A stretch of 64,000 nucleotides of DNA from Streptomyces sp. NBC_01244 (GTDB lineage: Bacteria > Actinomycetota > Actinomycetes > Streptomycetales > Streptomycetaceae), in contig NZ_CP108488.1 of NCBI RefSeq assembly GCF_035987325.1, forward strand, positions 6,448,001 to 6,512,000, given 5' to 3'. The first letter of the stretch is position 1; every line of letters begins with the position of its first letter. The notes beneath the pieces are model-generated. The model searched no databases and was not told where the DNA came from. It worked only from the letters and a program-made list of their open reading frames with translations. Position numbers and translations under genes: made by a program. Of this stretch, positions 51,253 through 60,238 are shown in pieces.

Positions 51253-52482
51253 GTGACTCTTCTGACGAGGCGGGCAGGGGCGGGCTTGGCCGCCGTGGCG
51301 GTATGGGCGGGCCTCCTCGGAGGCCTGGCCGGATGCACCGAGAACGGCGGCTCCCCGATCGAGATCCAGCTGCCCGGCAAACCCCGGTCACCGGACGAGG
51401 CGATCAGGATCACCCCCGACGACAACGCGAAGGGGGTGCCCGCCGAGGGTCCGCTCAGGGTCAGCGTGCCCGAGGGCCGGCTGGAGCGGGTCGTGGTCAC
51501 GAAGGTGGAGGACGCCCAGCAGGAGCAGGTGGCCGGCTCCATCGCCGTCGACGGGCTCAGCTGGAGCCCCGAACCGGCGTCGGGCCGGCTCGCGCTCGCG
51601 GCCAAGTACACCGTGGACGCGGTCGCGCTCGACGGGCACAACCGCCGCCAGGCCCGGCACACCACCTTCACCACCTATGTTCCCGAGGAGCGGTTCATCG
51701 GCTACTTCAAGCCCGAGAACCGTTCGACCGTCGGCACCGGCATGATCATCTCCTTCGGGTTCAGCCGGTCCATCGAACGCCGCGCCGATGTGGAGCGGGC
51801 CATCACGATCACCTCCGACCCGGCCGTGGAAGTGGTGGGCCACTGGTTCGGCGACGAGCGCCTCGACTTCCGGCCCAAGACGTACTGGAAGCCCGGCACC
51901 GAGGTCACGGTCAAGCTGAACCTGCGGGACGTCGAGGGCGCCGCCGGCTCCTACGGCATCCAGGACAAGACCCTGCGCTTCACCGTCGGACGCTCCCAGA
52001 TCTCCACCGTCGACGCGGCCGCGCACACCATGGAGGTCCGGCGCGACGGCGAGCTGGTGTCCACCGTGCCGATCACCGCCGGGGCGCCGAAGAACATGAC
52101 CTACAACGGCAAGATGGTGGTGATGGAGCTCTTCGACGTCACCCGGATGAACGGGCAGACCGTCGGCTTCGGCGGCGAGTACGATATCCCCGACGTCCCG
52201 CACGCCATGCGCCTCACCCGCTCCGGGACCTTCCTGCACGGCAACTACTGGGCCAGCCCCGACACCTTCGGCTCCACCAACGTCAGCCACGGCTGCATCG
52301 GGCTGCGCGACGACAAGGGCGGCGGCTCGGACACCCCGGCCGGCTGGTTCTTCGACCGGACCCTGGTCGGCGACGTGGTGGAGGTCGTGAACTCGCAGGA
52401 CAAGACGGTCGCCCCGGACAACGGGCTGGGCGGCTGGAACATGTCCTGGCCCGCCTGGGTGGCGGGCTCCGCGACCGGCTGA
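51253..52482 (+). CDS. Lipoprotein L,D-transpeptidase (paralogue 1)
   Basis: A 409-residue cell-wall enzyme forming 3-3 peptidoglycan cross-links. The GTG at 51253 follows GGAGGAAC directly. A lipoprotein signal ends LAGC. Two Ig-like (BIG_10-type) domains follow, with ITPDDNAKGVPAEGPLRVSV and GYFKPENRSTVGTGMIISFG. The YkuD catalytic domain has MRLTRSGTFLHGNYWA and VSHGCIGLRD, giving the nucleophile Cys348. The closest relative in the window is the paralogue at 56.9 kb, with the same domain order. The two flank a SpaA-repeat protein and an IS element. Overall structure resembles mycobacterial LdtMt2. Confidence 0.94.
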   Translation: MTLLTRRAGAGLAAVAVWAGLLGGLAGCTENGGSPIEIQLPGKPRSPDEAIRITPDDNAKGVPAEGPLRVSVPEGRLERVVVTKVEDAQQEQVAGSIAVDGLSWSPEPASGRLALAAKYTVDAVALDGHNRRQARHTTFTTYVPEERFIGYFKPENRSTVGTGMIISFGFSRSIERRADVERAITITSDPAVEVVGHWFGDERLDFRPKTYWKPGTEVTVKLNLRDVEGAAGSYGIQDKTLRFTVGRSQISTVDAAAHTMEVRRDGELVSTVPITAGAPKNMTYNGKMVVMELFDVTRMNGQTVGFGGEYDIPDVPHAMRLTRSGTFLHGNYWASPDTFGSTNVSHGCIGLRDDKGGGSDTPAGWFFDRTLVGDVVEVVNSQDKTVAPDNGLGGWNMSWPAWVAGSATG

Positions 52483-52653
52483 CCCCACCCGCCACCCGCC
52501 ACCCGCCGTTCCCCGCACCGACACCCCAGTCGAGTGATTGTCGTACCGGAATGCCGCAGCGGGGGAGTGTCGGTCCGCCCGGCTCGCCGGAGCCCGCCGC
52601 CAGCCTGTACGGGGCCCTGCACGCACGCGGCGGCGGGCAACGGACGGAGCGTC

Positions 52654-54852
52654 ATGTCAGCAAGGAAGTGGACCCTCGGGCCCCTGGGGCTCGCCCTCGG
52701 GGCCGTACTGGCCGCCGGCGCCCCGGTGGCCCTGGCGGCGCCGGCCGCGCCGGGCCCCGGCGGACAGCAGCCGGCGCCGGCCCGGCAGGCCGTCGCCGCC
52801 CTGAGGGCCCCGCTTCCGGGCGGGCTGGGTCCCTGCCTCGGATCCCTGTGCCCCGACCCGTTCCCGGCGGTCGATACCGGCACCGTGCCCAGCGGCTACG
52901 ACGAGGGCATCAACATCTTCGTCGGCGCCGACTTCCTCGTCCGCGAGCGCGCCGCCGAGGCCGAGGGCAAGGTCGTCGTCCTCGGCAGCTTCGACCAGAA
53001 CAAGAACCTGGCGGCGACCGGCGGCGGGTACAACATCGGAATCGTCGGCGCGGGTTCCCTCGTACGGCCCCCGGCCGGTTCGGACTTCCTCACCACCGGC
53101 CGCGACGTCACGATCGCCGCCCAGCAGCAACTGATCTCGGACGGCGGCGTCGTACGCCACGCGGGCACCGCCCCCGGGCCCGGCACCGTCACCGGCCCGC
53201 TCGAGGCCGACCCGGCCGCCATCACCCCGTACGCCGGCCTGCGCGACCAGCTCACCACGGCCAGCCGGTGCTACGCCCGGGTCGACGGCCAGGCGCGTCC
53301 GGCGACGGGCACCGCCGTCAACCAGGACGGCACCACCGTCTTCACCGGGGACAACACCTCCGAGCTCCAGGTCTTCAACGTGGACTTCGACCTGGTGAGC
53401 TCGAGCGGCGGCGCCATCGGCTTCCGCTTCGACCGGATCCCGGACGACGCCACCGTCCTGGTCAACGTCCTGGGCACCACCCGCACGCTCAACACCTACG
53501 CCGGAAGCATCAACGACGTGGGGCCCGGCGCCGACCCCTGGAACGGCTACCGCACCCGGCTCCTGTGGAACTTCCCCGACGCCACCACCGTCCAGCTGGT
53601 CGGCACCGGACAGTTCCAGGGCAGCGTGCTCGTCGGCGAGCAGGCCTCGCGCACCACCGTGACCCTGCCCGGGACCAACGGCCGCTTCTTCACCACCGGC
53701 GAGCTCGTCCACACCAGCACCGGGGGCGGCGGCCAGGAGTTCCACGCGTACCCGTTCAACGGTGACCTGCCCGACTGCGGGAACACGGTCCCGGTCACGG
53801 GCACCGTCTCCGTCACCAAGCAGGACGACACGGACAACCCGCTGGCCGGAGCCACGTACGAGCTGTGGCGGGAGACCAACGGCACCCCCGGAGCCCAGTT
53901 CACGAGCCCCGGCGGCGACACCAAGGTCACCGACTGCGTGACCCCGGCGAGCGGCATCTGCTCCAGCACCGTCCCGCTCGGCACGTACTACTGGCGCGAG
54001 ACCCAGGCACCGGACGGCTACGAGCTCGCGGAGAACCCCGTCGTCGAGCTGACGCTGACCGCGCAGAACGCCGCGGGGGGCGTGAGCGGCAGCATGAGCA
54101 ACGCGAAGTTTCCGGGCAGCGCCCAAGTGGTGCTGCGCAAGTCCGACGCGGACGGTGGGGCCCTGCTGCCCGGCGCCCGCTTCGAGCTGTGGCGCGAGGC
54201 CAACGACCTGACGGGCCTCCAGACCGACGGCACGGAACCCGACGAGCAGCTGGCCGGGTCCTGCACCACCGACGCGCAGGGAAGCTGCACGGTCCAGCTC
54301 CCGGTCGGCGAGCGGTACTACTGGCGGGAGACGCAGGCACCGGCCGGCTACGACCTGCCGGCGGACCCGGTCACCCCGTTCGACCTCGACGAGAGCCACG
54401 TGACGGCGGGCCTCGTCGTCAGCGTCACCGACGAACGGACCGAGGAGCCCGGATACGAGGGCTCGATCAAGGTGGTGAAGAAGGACGCGAAGACGAAGCA
54501 CCCGCTGCGCGGGGCGGTCTTCGAGGTGTGGAAGGAGACCAACAGCACCGCCGGCCTCCAGACGCGCGGCATCAACCCCGACCGCAAGGTGACGTCGGGC
54601 TGCGCCACGGACCGGGCCGGGGCGTGCTCGTTCCCGGGCCTGGAAGAGGGCTGGTACTACGTGGTCGAAACGGCCGTCCCGGAGGGCTACGTCCTCCCGC
54701 GCAACCCGGTCACGGGTCCGCTCCACCTGGACGAGAGGACCCCGGACCACCGCCTGGTGGTGACCCTGGAGAACAAGCGCGACCACCACGGCAAGGGCAA
54801 GGGCAAGGGCAAGGGCAAGGGCAAGGGCCCGAAGCCGCGTCGGGCCGGCTAG
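52654..54852 (+). CDS. Choice-of-anchor A surface protein with three SpaA-type repeats and Lys-Gly tail
   Basis: A 732-residue secreted protein; ATG 52654 has GGAG upstream and a signal peptide ending AALAAPAAP near residue 30. The choice-of-anchor-A domain covers ~65-375 (YDEGINIFVGADFLV, FTGDNTSELQVFNVDFDLVS). Three SpaA/prealbumin-like repeats start at about 385, 490 and 603, each with LxGAxFELWRET and a YYWRETQAPxGYEL-like strand; the third reads YYVVETAVPEGYVL. These domains often carry self-made isopeptide bonds in pilins. There is no LPxTG; the chain ends in six Gly-Lys repeats (DNA repeat GGCAAG, 54790-54825) and KPRRAG. It lies between two L,D-transpeptidase genes, suggesting cell-wall association. 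Confidence 0.85.
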   Translation: MSARKWTLGPLGLALGAVLAAGAPVALAAPAAPGPGGQQPAPARQAVAALRAPLPGGLGPCLGSLCPDPFPAVDTGTVPSGYDEGINIFVGADFLVRERAAEAEGKVVVLGSFDQNKNLAATGGGYNIGIVGAGSLVRPPAGSDFLTTGRDVTIAAQQQLISDGGVVRHAGTAPGPGTVTGPLEADPAAITPYAGLRDQLTTASRCYARVDGQARPATGTAVNQDGTTVFTGDNTSELQVFNVDFDLVSSSGGAIGFRFDRIPDDATVLVNVLGTTRTLNTYAGSINDVGPGADPWNGYRTRLLWNFPDATTVQLVGTGQFQGSVLVGEQASRTTVTLPGTNGRFFTTGELVHTSTGGGGQEFHAYPFNGDLPDCGNTVPVTGTVSVTKQDDTDNPLAGATYELWRETNGTPGAQFTSPGGDTKVTDCVTPASGICSSTVPLGTYYWRETQAPDGYELAENPVVELTLTAQNAAGGVSGSMSNAKFPGSAQVVLRKSDADGGALLPGARFELWREANDLTGLQTDGTEPDEQLAGSCTTDAQGSCTVQLPVGERYYWRETQAPAGYDLPADPVTPFDLDESHVTAGLVVSVTDERTEEPGYEGSIKVVKKDAKTKHPLRGAVFEVWKETNSTAGLQTRGINPDRKVTSGCATDRAGACSFPGLEEGWYYVVETAVPEGYVLPRNPVTGPLHLDERTPDHRLVVTLENKRDHHGKGKGKGKGKGKGPKPRRAG
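54790..54828 (+). repeat. GGCAAG hexanucleotide repeat encoding a Gly-Lys tail
   Basis: Six perfect tandem copies of GGCAAG inside the 3' end of the SpaA-repeat gene. Copy number could vary by slippage, changing tail length without breaking the frame. Confidence 0.85.
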
Positions 54853-55000
54853 GCGGCTCGGCTAGGCCGCCCGGTGGCCGCCATGGGCCGCGGTTCTCGC
54901 GACGGCGGGACTGCGAGGCGGTCCGGACGTTCCAGCACCTCTGATCTTGGCCAGTGATCCGCCCTTCAGGGCGGGGGGAAAGGCCATCCTTGGCCCGGAG

Positions 55001-55026
55001 GTGCGGAGCGCCGGAGTGCTCCGCAC
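55001..55026 (-). terminator. Hairpin downstream of tnpA
   Basis: GTGCGGAGC (55001-55009) pairs with GCTCCGCAC (55018-55026) just beyond the tnpA stop codon, inside the IS left end. Confidence 0.6.
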
Positions 55027-55040
55027 TTTCGGGGTGAGGG

Positions 55041-55396
55041 TCAGGCGGGGCGCTGCTGGTCTTCGATGTACTGCTTGACGACGGTCAGGGGTGCGCCGCC
55101 ACATGAGCCGGCGAAGTAGGACCCGGACCAGAAGCGCCCGCCCCACAGGTACCGGCGGACATGGCTGTCGTACTCCTGGCGCAGCCTGCGGGAGCTGACG
55201 CCCTTGAGGGAGTTGACCAGCTTGGAAAGCTGCACCTTCGGCGGGTAGTGCACGAGCAGGTGCACGTGGTCCTGTTCGCCGTTGAACTGTTTCAACTCCG
55301 CCGGTACTTGGTGACGAAAACCAAGTGAACGTGCAAGTTGTGAACAACATGGCGTCCGGTGCGTACATCGGGATGAGGGTTCCAGCACGGTGACAT
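55041..55396 (-). pseudogene. tnpA: Y1 (HUH) transposase tnpA with out-of-frame deletion
   Basis: From ATG 55396 the frame reads MSPCWNPHPDVRTGRHVVHN, then LHVHLVFVTKYRRS and a stop. The rest continues in another frame: AELKQFNGEQDHVHLLVHYP followed by PKVQLSKLVNSLKGVSSRRL, to QYIEDQQRPA. About 26 residues between KYRR and AELKQ are missing, apparently deleted through the short repeat GCGG. The HUH motif (HVH) and the catalytic Tyr of VVKQYIED survive, but the two halves cannot be translated together. The element therefore cannot supply its own transposase. Confidence 0.85.
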
Positions 55397-55419
55397 AAAC
55401 CAATGCCAGGTTCTCGATC

Positions 55420-56701
55420 TTGAGTCAAGACACCCTGGCAAAACGGCAGTTCGGGCACCGTGCCCGGCTCACGCTGTCGCCTGCCGAGGTGTTGAAGGCT
55501 GATGGCCAGGCGCACGCGGCCCGCACCATGTGGAACTGTCTGCACGCCTGGTGGCAGATGATGCCGAAGGATAAGCGGACTCTGGACTATCGCGGATGCC
55601 GCGATCCGGCAGGCGCGTGAGGACATCGACTTTCTCGCTGTTCTTCCCGCGCAGGCCGCGCAAGCGGTGTTGAAGACGTATTTCCAGGCGTGGAAGAACT
55701 GCTGGGACGGCCGCTCAGACGCCCCGAACTTCAAGGGCCGGTTCCGCACGGTAATGTCCGTGGACATCCCACAGGGCCGTGACCTGAACATCATCCGGGT
55801 GCACCGCCGCTGGGGCATGGCCAATATCCCCAAGGTGGGCCGGGTCCGCTTCCGGTGGACCAAGGACCTGCCCGTGGGCAGGCGCGCCAACGGAGAGAAC
55901 CGGATCACCGGGGCCCGTCTGGTCAAGGATGCGCTCGGCTGGCACATCGCCTTCCGCGTCCAGACCCTTGAGGCCGGGCCCGAGCCCCGCCAAGGGCTGG
56001 AGGTCGGCACCGACGTGGGCGTCACCGTGCCCCTCGCTCTCTCAGACGGCGAAACCTACGAGCACGGCGAGTGGCTGACCGGCAAGGAGAAGGCGAAGCT
56101 CCTGCACCTGGAGCGGCGCGCCGCCCGGCGCAAGGCACGCCGCAAGCCCGGAGAGCAGGCCAGCCGCCGGCTGCGCCACACCTACGACCAGATCGCTGGA
56201 CTCCGCGCGAAAGCCAAGCGCAGAGCCCTGGACTGGCAGCACAAGGCGACCACCGCCATCGCCTGCACATATGGGACTGTCGTGGTCGAAGCGCTCACCA
56301 TCACGAACATGGTCAAGTCGGCCAGGGGAACCAACGAGGAGCCGGGGAAGAACGTCGGCCAGAAGGCTGGGCTGAACCGCTCCATCAGCGGGGAGGCGTG
56401 GGGCCGGACGGTCAGCATGCTGGCGTACAAGACCGCCCGGCACGGCGGCACCCTGCACAAGGTCCCCGCCCCCGGCACCAGCCTGCGCTGCTCCGCGTGC
56501 GGCTTCATCACGCCGGGGAGCAGGGAGTCCCAGGCCGTGTTCGTGTGCAAGAACCCGGAGTGTGGCTGGTCGGGCAACGCCGACCACAACGCGGCTCGCA
56601 ACGTCTTGCACCTGTACCGGATGGGCCTCGCGCTCATCTCGGCTGCCGGGAGGGCAGTCGTCAGGCGCGCGAAGCGCGTCAAGCCCGCTGCCGCAAGGTA
56701 A
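55420..56701 (+). pseudogene. tnpB: TnpB-family nuclease with N-terminal frameshift
   Basis: A TTG at 55420 starts MSQDTLAKRQFGHRARLTLS, continuing to MMPKDKRTLD in the first frame. Similarity then resumes in the next frame with TIADAAIRQAREDIDFLAVL and runs to the stop at 56701. The shift lies near 55580-55592. The rest is complete: RuvC Asp in GTDVGVTVPLAL, Glu in VVVEALTITNM, zinc finger CSAC...CKNPEC, and the last Asp in GNADHNAARNVL. A shorter product from the GTG at 55667 (344 residues) would keep the nuclease core but lose the N-terminal wedge domain. Its sequence is clearly different from the tnpB at 23 kb. Confidence 0.85.
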
Positions 56702-56707
56702 GCAGGA

Positions 56708-56740
56708 ATCTCCCGGCTTCAGCCGGGAGAGCACTTCAAG
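56708..56740 (+). other. Right end of the second IS element; possible omega-RNA 3' hairpin
   Basis: CTCCCGGCT-TC-AGCCGGGAG is a perfect 9-bp hairpin 8 nt past the tnpB stop, followed by CACTTCAAG. Position and form match the right end of the first element. Confidence 0.55.
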
Positions 56741-56919
56741 TCTGGGGCACCAAGCCCGGCACCGAGGGATGACTTCGGGAGTCTCCCGCCGAACTCCCGG
56801 CGTGTCGCCCCTCTTGGGACGGAACGGTGACATGACCGTACTGTCTCGTGATCCCCCATGTGATTTCCTGGCGATAAGCGCGCGACTGTCCGTGCGCGGG
56901 GGACATGGGGAGAACGATC

Positions 56920-58146
56920 GTGAACCTGCAGCCGATACGCGGGCGCGCCCGCACCGGCCTGCCGGCCCTCCTGCTGGGCGCGGCCTTGCTGTTCACCAGC
57001 GCGTGCAGCGGTGGCGGGAGTGGTGGCGGCGCCGGCGGGAGCGGTGGCGGCGACGGGGGTACCGCCACGACCGGCACCGAGGCGTCGAAGGCCGTCGTGA
57101 GCGTGAAGCCGGACGACGGGGCCAAGGAGGTCGCGACCAGCGGCATCCTGAAGATCACCAGCACCGGCGGCAAGCTCACCACGGTGACGGTCGCCGACAC
57201 CAAGGGCAACGCGGTGGAGGGCAAGCTCGCCGCCGACGGCGCGAGCTGGGAGCCCGCCCGCAACCTTGCCTCCGCCACCGAGTACAAGGTGCACGCGGTC
57301 GCCAAGGACGAGGCCGGCCGCGAGTCCGCGAAGGACACCACCTTCACGACCCTCACGCCCGCCAACACCTTCATCGGCCAGTACACCCCCGAAGACGGAT
57401 CGACGGTCGGCGTGGGCATGCCGGTCTCGATCAACTTCTCTCGGGGCATCACCAACCCCGAGGCCGTCGAGAAGGCCATCACGGTCATGGCCGATCCGGC
57501 CGTCCCGGTCGAGGGCCACTGGTTCGGCAACGACCGCCTGGACTTCCGCCCCGAGAAGTACTGGGCCGCGGGCACCAAGGTCACCCTGAAGCTCGAGCTC
57601 GACGGGGTCGAGGGCCGCCCGGGGGTCTACGGCAAGCAGACCCGTACGGTCAGCTTCAAGATCGGCCGCTCCCAGGTCACCACCGTCGACGCCGGCAGCA
57701 AGCAGATGCAGGTGGTCCGGGACGGCCAGGTGCTCAAGAACGTTCCGATCACCGCGGGCGCCCCGTCGACGACCACGTACAACGGTCAGATGGTCATCAG
57801 CGAGAAGTACAAGGTGACCCGGATGAACGGCGCCACCGTCGGCTTCGGCGGGGAGTACGACATCTCCGACGTCCCGCACGCGATGCGGCTGACCACCTCC
57901 GGCACCTTCGTCCACGGCAACTACTGGGCCTCGTCCGGCACGTTCGGCTCCGAGAACGTCAGCCACGGCTGCGTGGGCCTGAAGGACGTCCGCGGCGCCG
58001 GCGACGGCGGCCAGCCCGCCGCCTGGTTCTTCAACGAGTCGCTGATCGGCGACGTGGTCATCGTGAAGAACTCCAAGGACAAGACCGTCGCCCCCGACAA
58101 CGGCCTCAACGGCTGGAACATGGACTGGGCGGACTGGATCAAGTAA
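56920..58146 (+). CDS. Lipoprotein L,D-transpeptidase (paralogue 2)
   Basis: A 408-residue L,D-transpeptidase. The GTG at 56920 has GGGGAG 7 nt upstream; the in-frame ATG at 56905 has poor spacing. A lipobox (FTSAC) is followed by an extreme Gly/Ser spacer (SGGGSGGGAGGSGGGDGG). Two Ig-like domains (VKPDDGAKEVATSGILKITS; QYTPEDGSTVGVGMPVSINF) precede the YkuD domain, with MRLTTSGTFVHGNYWA and VSHGCVGLKD carrying the nucleophile Cys351. It mirrors paralogue 1 at 51.3 kb almost motif by motif, indicating a gene duplication now separated by the SpaA-repeat gene and an IS. Confidence 0.94.
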   Translation: MNLQPIRGRARTGLPALLLGAALLFTSACSGGGSGGGAGGSGGGDGGTATTGTEASKAVVSVKPDDGAKEVATSGILKITSTGGKLTTVTVADTKGNAVEGKLAADGASWEPARNLASATEYKVHAVAKDEAGRESAKDTTFTTLTPANTFIGQYTPEDGSTVGVGMPVSINFSRGITNPEAVEKAITVMADPAVPVEGHWFGNDRLDFRPEKYWAAGTKVTLKLELDGVEGRPGVYGKQTRTVSFKIGRSQVTTVDAGSKQMQVVRDGQVLKNVPITAGAPSTTTYNGQMVISEKYKVTRMNGATVGFGGEYDISDVPHAMRLTTSGTFVHGNYWASSGTFGSENVSHGCVGLKDVRGAGDGGQPAAWFFNESLIGDVVIVKNSKDKTVAPDNGLNGWNMDWADWIK

Positions 58147-58166
58147 CGCCCTCCCGCGCGTCGTCC

Positions 58167-58203
58167 GGTGGCCCGGTGCTGTGACCCACAGCACCGGGCC
58201 ACC
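58167..58203 (+). terminator. Terminator after L,D-transpeptidase 2
   Basis: A perfect 17-bp stem, GGTGGCCCGGTGCTGTG with CACAGCACCGGGCCACC, around a 3-nt loop. It ends 28 nt before the enoyl-CoA hydratase start. Confidence 0.92.
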
Positions 58204-58231
58204 CGGCGTTAACCGGCGCTAACCTTCCCGT

Positions 58232-58999
58232 ATGACCATCTCTCTCGAAGTCTCCGAAGGCGTCGGCGTCATCCGTCTGGACCGGCCGCCCATGAACGCC
58301 CTGGACATCGCCACCCAGGACCGGCTGCGCGAGCTCGCGGTGGAGGCGACCGACCGGGCGGACGTCCGCACCGTCGTCATCTACGGTGGCGAGAAGGTGT
58401 TCGCGGCCGGGGCGGACATCAAGGAGATGCAGACGATGGACCACGCGGCCATGGTCGCCCGGTCCCGCGGACTGCAGGACGCCTTCACCGCGGTGGCCCG
58501 GATCCCCAAGCCCGTGGTCGCGGCCGTCACCGGCTACGCCCTGGGCGGCGGCTGCGAGCTGGCCCTGTGCGCCGACTACCGGATCGCCGCCGACAACGCG
58601 AAGCTCGGCCAGCCCGAGATCCTGCTCGGCCTGATCCCCGGCGCGGGCGGCACCCAGCGGCTGTCCCGGCTGATCGGCCCCTCCAAGGCCAAGGACCTCA
58701 TCTTCACGGGCCGCATGGTCAAGGCCGACGAGGCGCTGACCCTGGGCCTCGTGGACCGCGTGGTCCCGGCCACCGAGGTCTACGAGCAGGCGTACGCGTG
58801 GGCCGCGAAGCTGGCGCAGGGCCCGGCCCTCGCGCTGCGCGCCGCGAAGGAGTGCGTGGACGCGGGTCTGGAGGCCGACATCGACACCGGTCTGACCATC
58901 GAACGGGGCTGGTTCGCGGGGCTGTTCGCCACCGAGGACCGCGAGCGGGGGATGCGCAGCTTCGTCGAGGAGGGGCCGGGCAAGGCCAAGTTCCTCTAG
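58232..58999 (+). CDS. Enoyl-CoA hydratase/isomerase
   Basis: A 255-residue crotonase-fold enzyme hydrating trans-2-enoyl-CoA in fatty-acid beta-oxidation. The N-terminus has GVGVIRLDRPPMNALD. KVFAAGADIKEMQTMD forms the first oxyanion-hole strand and ALGGGCELALCADYRIAADN the second. The catalytic Glu pair is seen in LGQPEILLGLIPGAGGTQRL (Glu of QPEI) and the following GGTQRL helix. FVEEGPGKAKFL is the C-terminal helix. It is monocistronic after a strong terminator. Acyl-chain specificity is not evident. Confidence 0.93.
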   Translation: MTISLEVSEGVGVIRLDRPPMNALDIATQDRLRELAVEATDRADVRTVVIYGGEKVFAAGADIKEMQTMDHAAMVARSRGLQDAFTAVARIPKPVVAAVTGYALGGGCELALCADYRIAADNAKLGQPEILLGLIPGAGGTQRLSRLIGPSKAKDLIFTGRMVKADEALTLGLVDRVVPATEVYEQAYAWAAKLAQGPALALRAAKECVDAGLEADIDTGLTIERGWFAGLFATEDRERGMRSFVEEGPGKAKFL

Positions 59000-59317
59000 G
59001 GGGAGCCCTGTCGGGAGCGCTGTCGGAAGCCCTGTCGGGAACCCCGCCCGGAATCCCTGCGCGGATCCCTGCCCGGATCCGTGTCGGGGTCATTCCTGTG
59101 GGTGGATTAGCCAGGCCTTAAGGCACCCTTAAGGCGAGCCGGTGATCCACTCTGGGTGATCACCACCTCGCGGTACGTCACCGCAGGTCAGCGGGGTGCG
59201 GTGGCCGACGGGTTGCCGATTGCATATGCCAGGACGACCCCTCGGAATCAGAGATCCCGGGGGGTCTTTTCCTGCGGAACGGCCCGAACGGCCGTACCGG
59301 CCCTCCATGATGGGTGC
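59000..59317 (+). promoter_or_regulatory. Upstream region of the ATPase gene with paired CCTTAAGG boxes
   Basis: Two copies of the palindrome CCTTAAGG lie at 59116-59123 and 59127-59134, centres 11 bp apart (about one helical turn), which suits a dimer-of-dimers operator. Degenerate CGGATCCCTGCC-type direct repeats lie at 59040-59095. A short ATCCC/GGGGT hairpin followed by CTTTT (59253-59272) could be an attenuator. No gene was found. Confidence 0.4.
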
Positions 59318-59821
59318 ATGGCGGGTCTGGAGGGTGTGGAACAGCCGCGGCAGCGCAGTAGCGCTTCCGCCGTACGGCTCACGGCGGCCCTGGAAGACGA
59401 ACTCGGCCTAAAAGCCCTGGAGTTGTACGGGAACCCGGCCGAGGCGGAAGTGACGCTGCCGTCGATGCCGGAGTCGGCGAGCACCGCCCGCCGGCTCACG
59501 CAGTGCGTGGTCGTCCGCCTGTGGGGGCTCTCGCCGCAGATCGCCGAGCACACGGTCCTGCTCGTCTCGGAGCTGGTGGGCAATGCCGTCCGCCATACGG
59601 GGGCCCGGTCCTTCGGTTTACGGATGCTCAGGCGGCGCGGCTGGATCCGCGTGGAGGTGCGCGACCCCTCGCGCGGGCTGCCCTGCCTCATGCCGGTCCA
59701 CGAGATGGACACCACCGGCCGGGGGCTGTTCCTCGTCGACAAGCTCTCGGACCGCTGGGGCGCGGACCTGCTGCCGCGCGGAAAGATCACCTGGTTCGAG
59801 ATGCGGGTCGCCGACCGCTGA
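59318..59821 (+). CDS. Anti-sigma-factor-type ATP-binding protein with a TTA codon
   Basis: A 167-residue HATPase_c_2 protein of the RsbW/SpoIIAB type, which in Streptomyces bind and inactivate sigma factors or phosphorylate antagonists. ATG 59318 is the most likely start, although its ribosome site is weak. MPESASTARRLTQCVVVRLW begins the fold. VSELVGNAVRHTG is the N box, VEVRDPSRGLP the G1 region and TTGRGLFLVDKLSDRWG the G2 region. Codon 101 (59618-59620, SFG-Leu-RM) is TTA, rare in Streptomyces and read by the bldA tRNA, so translation may be tied to development. Partner unknown. Confidence 0.85.
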   Translation: MAGLEGVEQPRQRSSASAVRLTAALEDELGLKALELYGNPAEAEVTLPSMPESASTARRLTQCVVVRLWGLSPQIAEHTVLLVSELVGNAVRHTGARSFGLRMLRRRGWIRVEVRDPSRGLPCLMPVHEMDTTGRGLFLVDKLSDRWGADLLPRGKITWFEMRVADR

Positions 59822-60238
59822 GCGCCGCCTGACCACTGAGCGCTGCCCGACCGCCGAGTACCCCCTGAATGCCAGAAACCCCCTGTCGCCGTTGTGGGGC
59901 GCTGCGGGGGTTTCATGGGTGTGCCGAGGATCGAAGGGGGTGTGATCCTCGGCAGGGACTTCGCTCGGGTCAACGGGAAGCCGTGATTCCGACTATGGCA
60001 GAAGAGGGACCAAATGCCAAAAGTCCCAAGTTGGACATAAGTGTGCATATCCTAAGACTTTCTACCTAAATCTTAGGTGAGGTGGGCCACTGGCCTCGTA
60101 ATCAGTGTGTAAAGATCGGCCGCTCTGCGTGAATCGTTGATCACATAGCGGACAGTGGGCGGGTGGACCCGGTTCGACCGAAGGTCCTGAATTGGGTCAA
60201 TCAATACCTACACGGGCATCCACCCCTTAAATGGGCGG
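59822..60238 (+). promoter_or_regulatory. A/T-rich upstream region of the NodB-like lipoprotein gene
   Basis: Unusually A/T-rich for this genome around 59995-60080. CCTAAGA (60051-60057) and TCTTAGG (60071-60077) form an inverted repeat with a 13-nt spacer. A TTGGAC box (60031-60036) lies just upstream and may be a -35 element. No gene is supported. Confidence 0.45.

Larger units (their letters stand above)
54945..56740. mobile_element. IS200/IS605-family element with divergent, damaged tnpA and tnpB
   Basis: The left end has a CCGCCC-TTCA-GGGCGG hairpin (54959-54974). The right end has a CTCCCGGCT/AGCCGGGAG hairpin (56710-56729) followed by CACTTCAAG. tnpA is on the minus strand and tnpB on the plus strand, with starts about 23 nt apart. 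Both genes are frameshifted. Exact boundaries are not fixed, since this family makes no target duplication. It inserted between the SpaA-repeat gene and the second L,D-transpeptidase. Confidence 0.8.
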
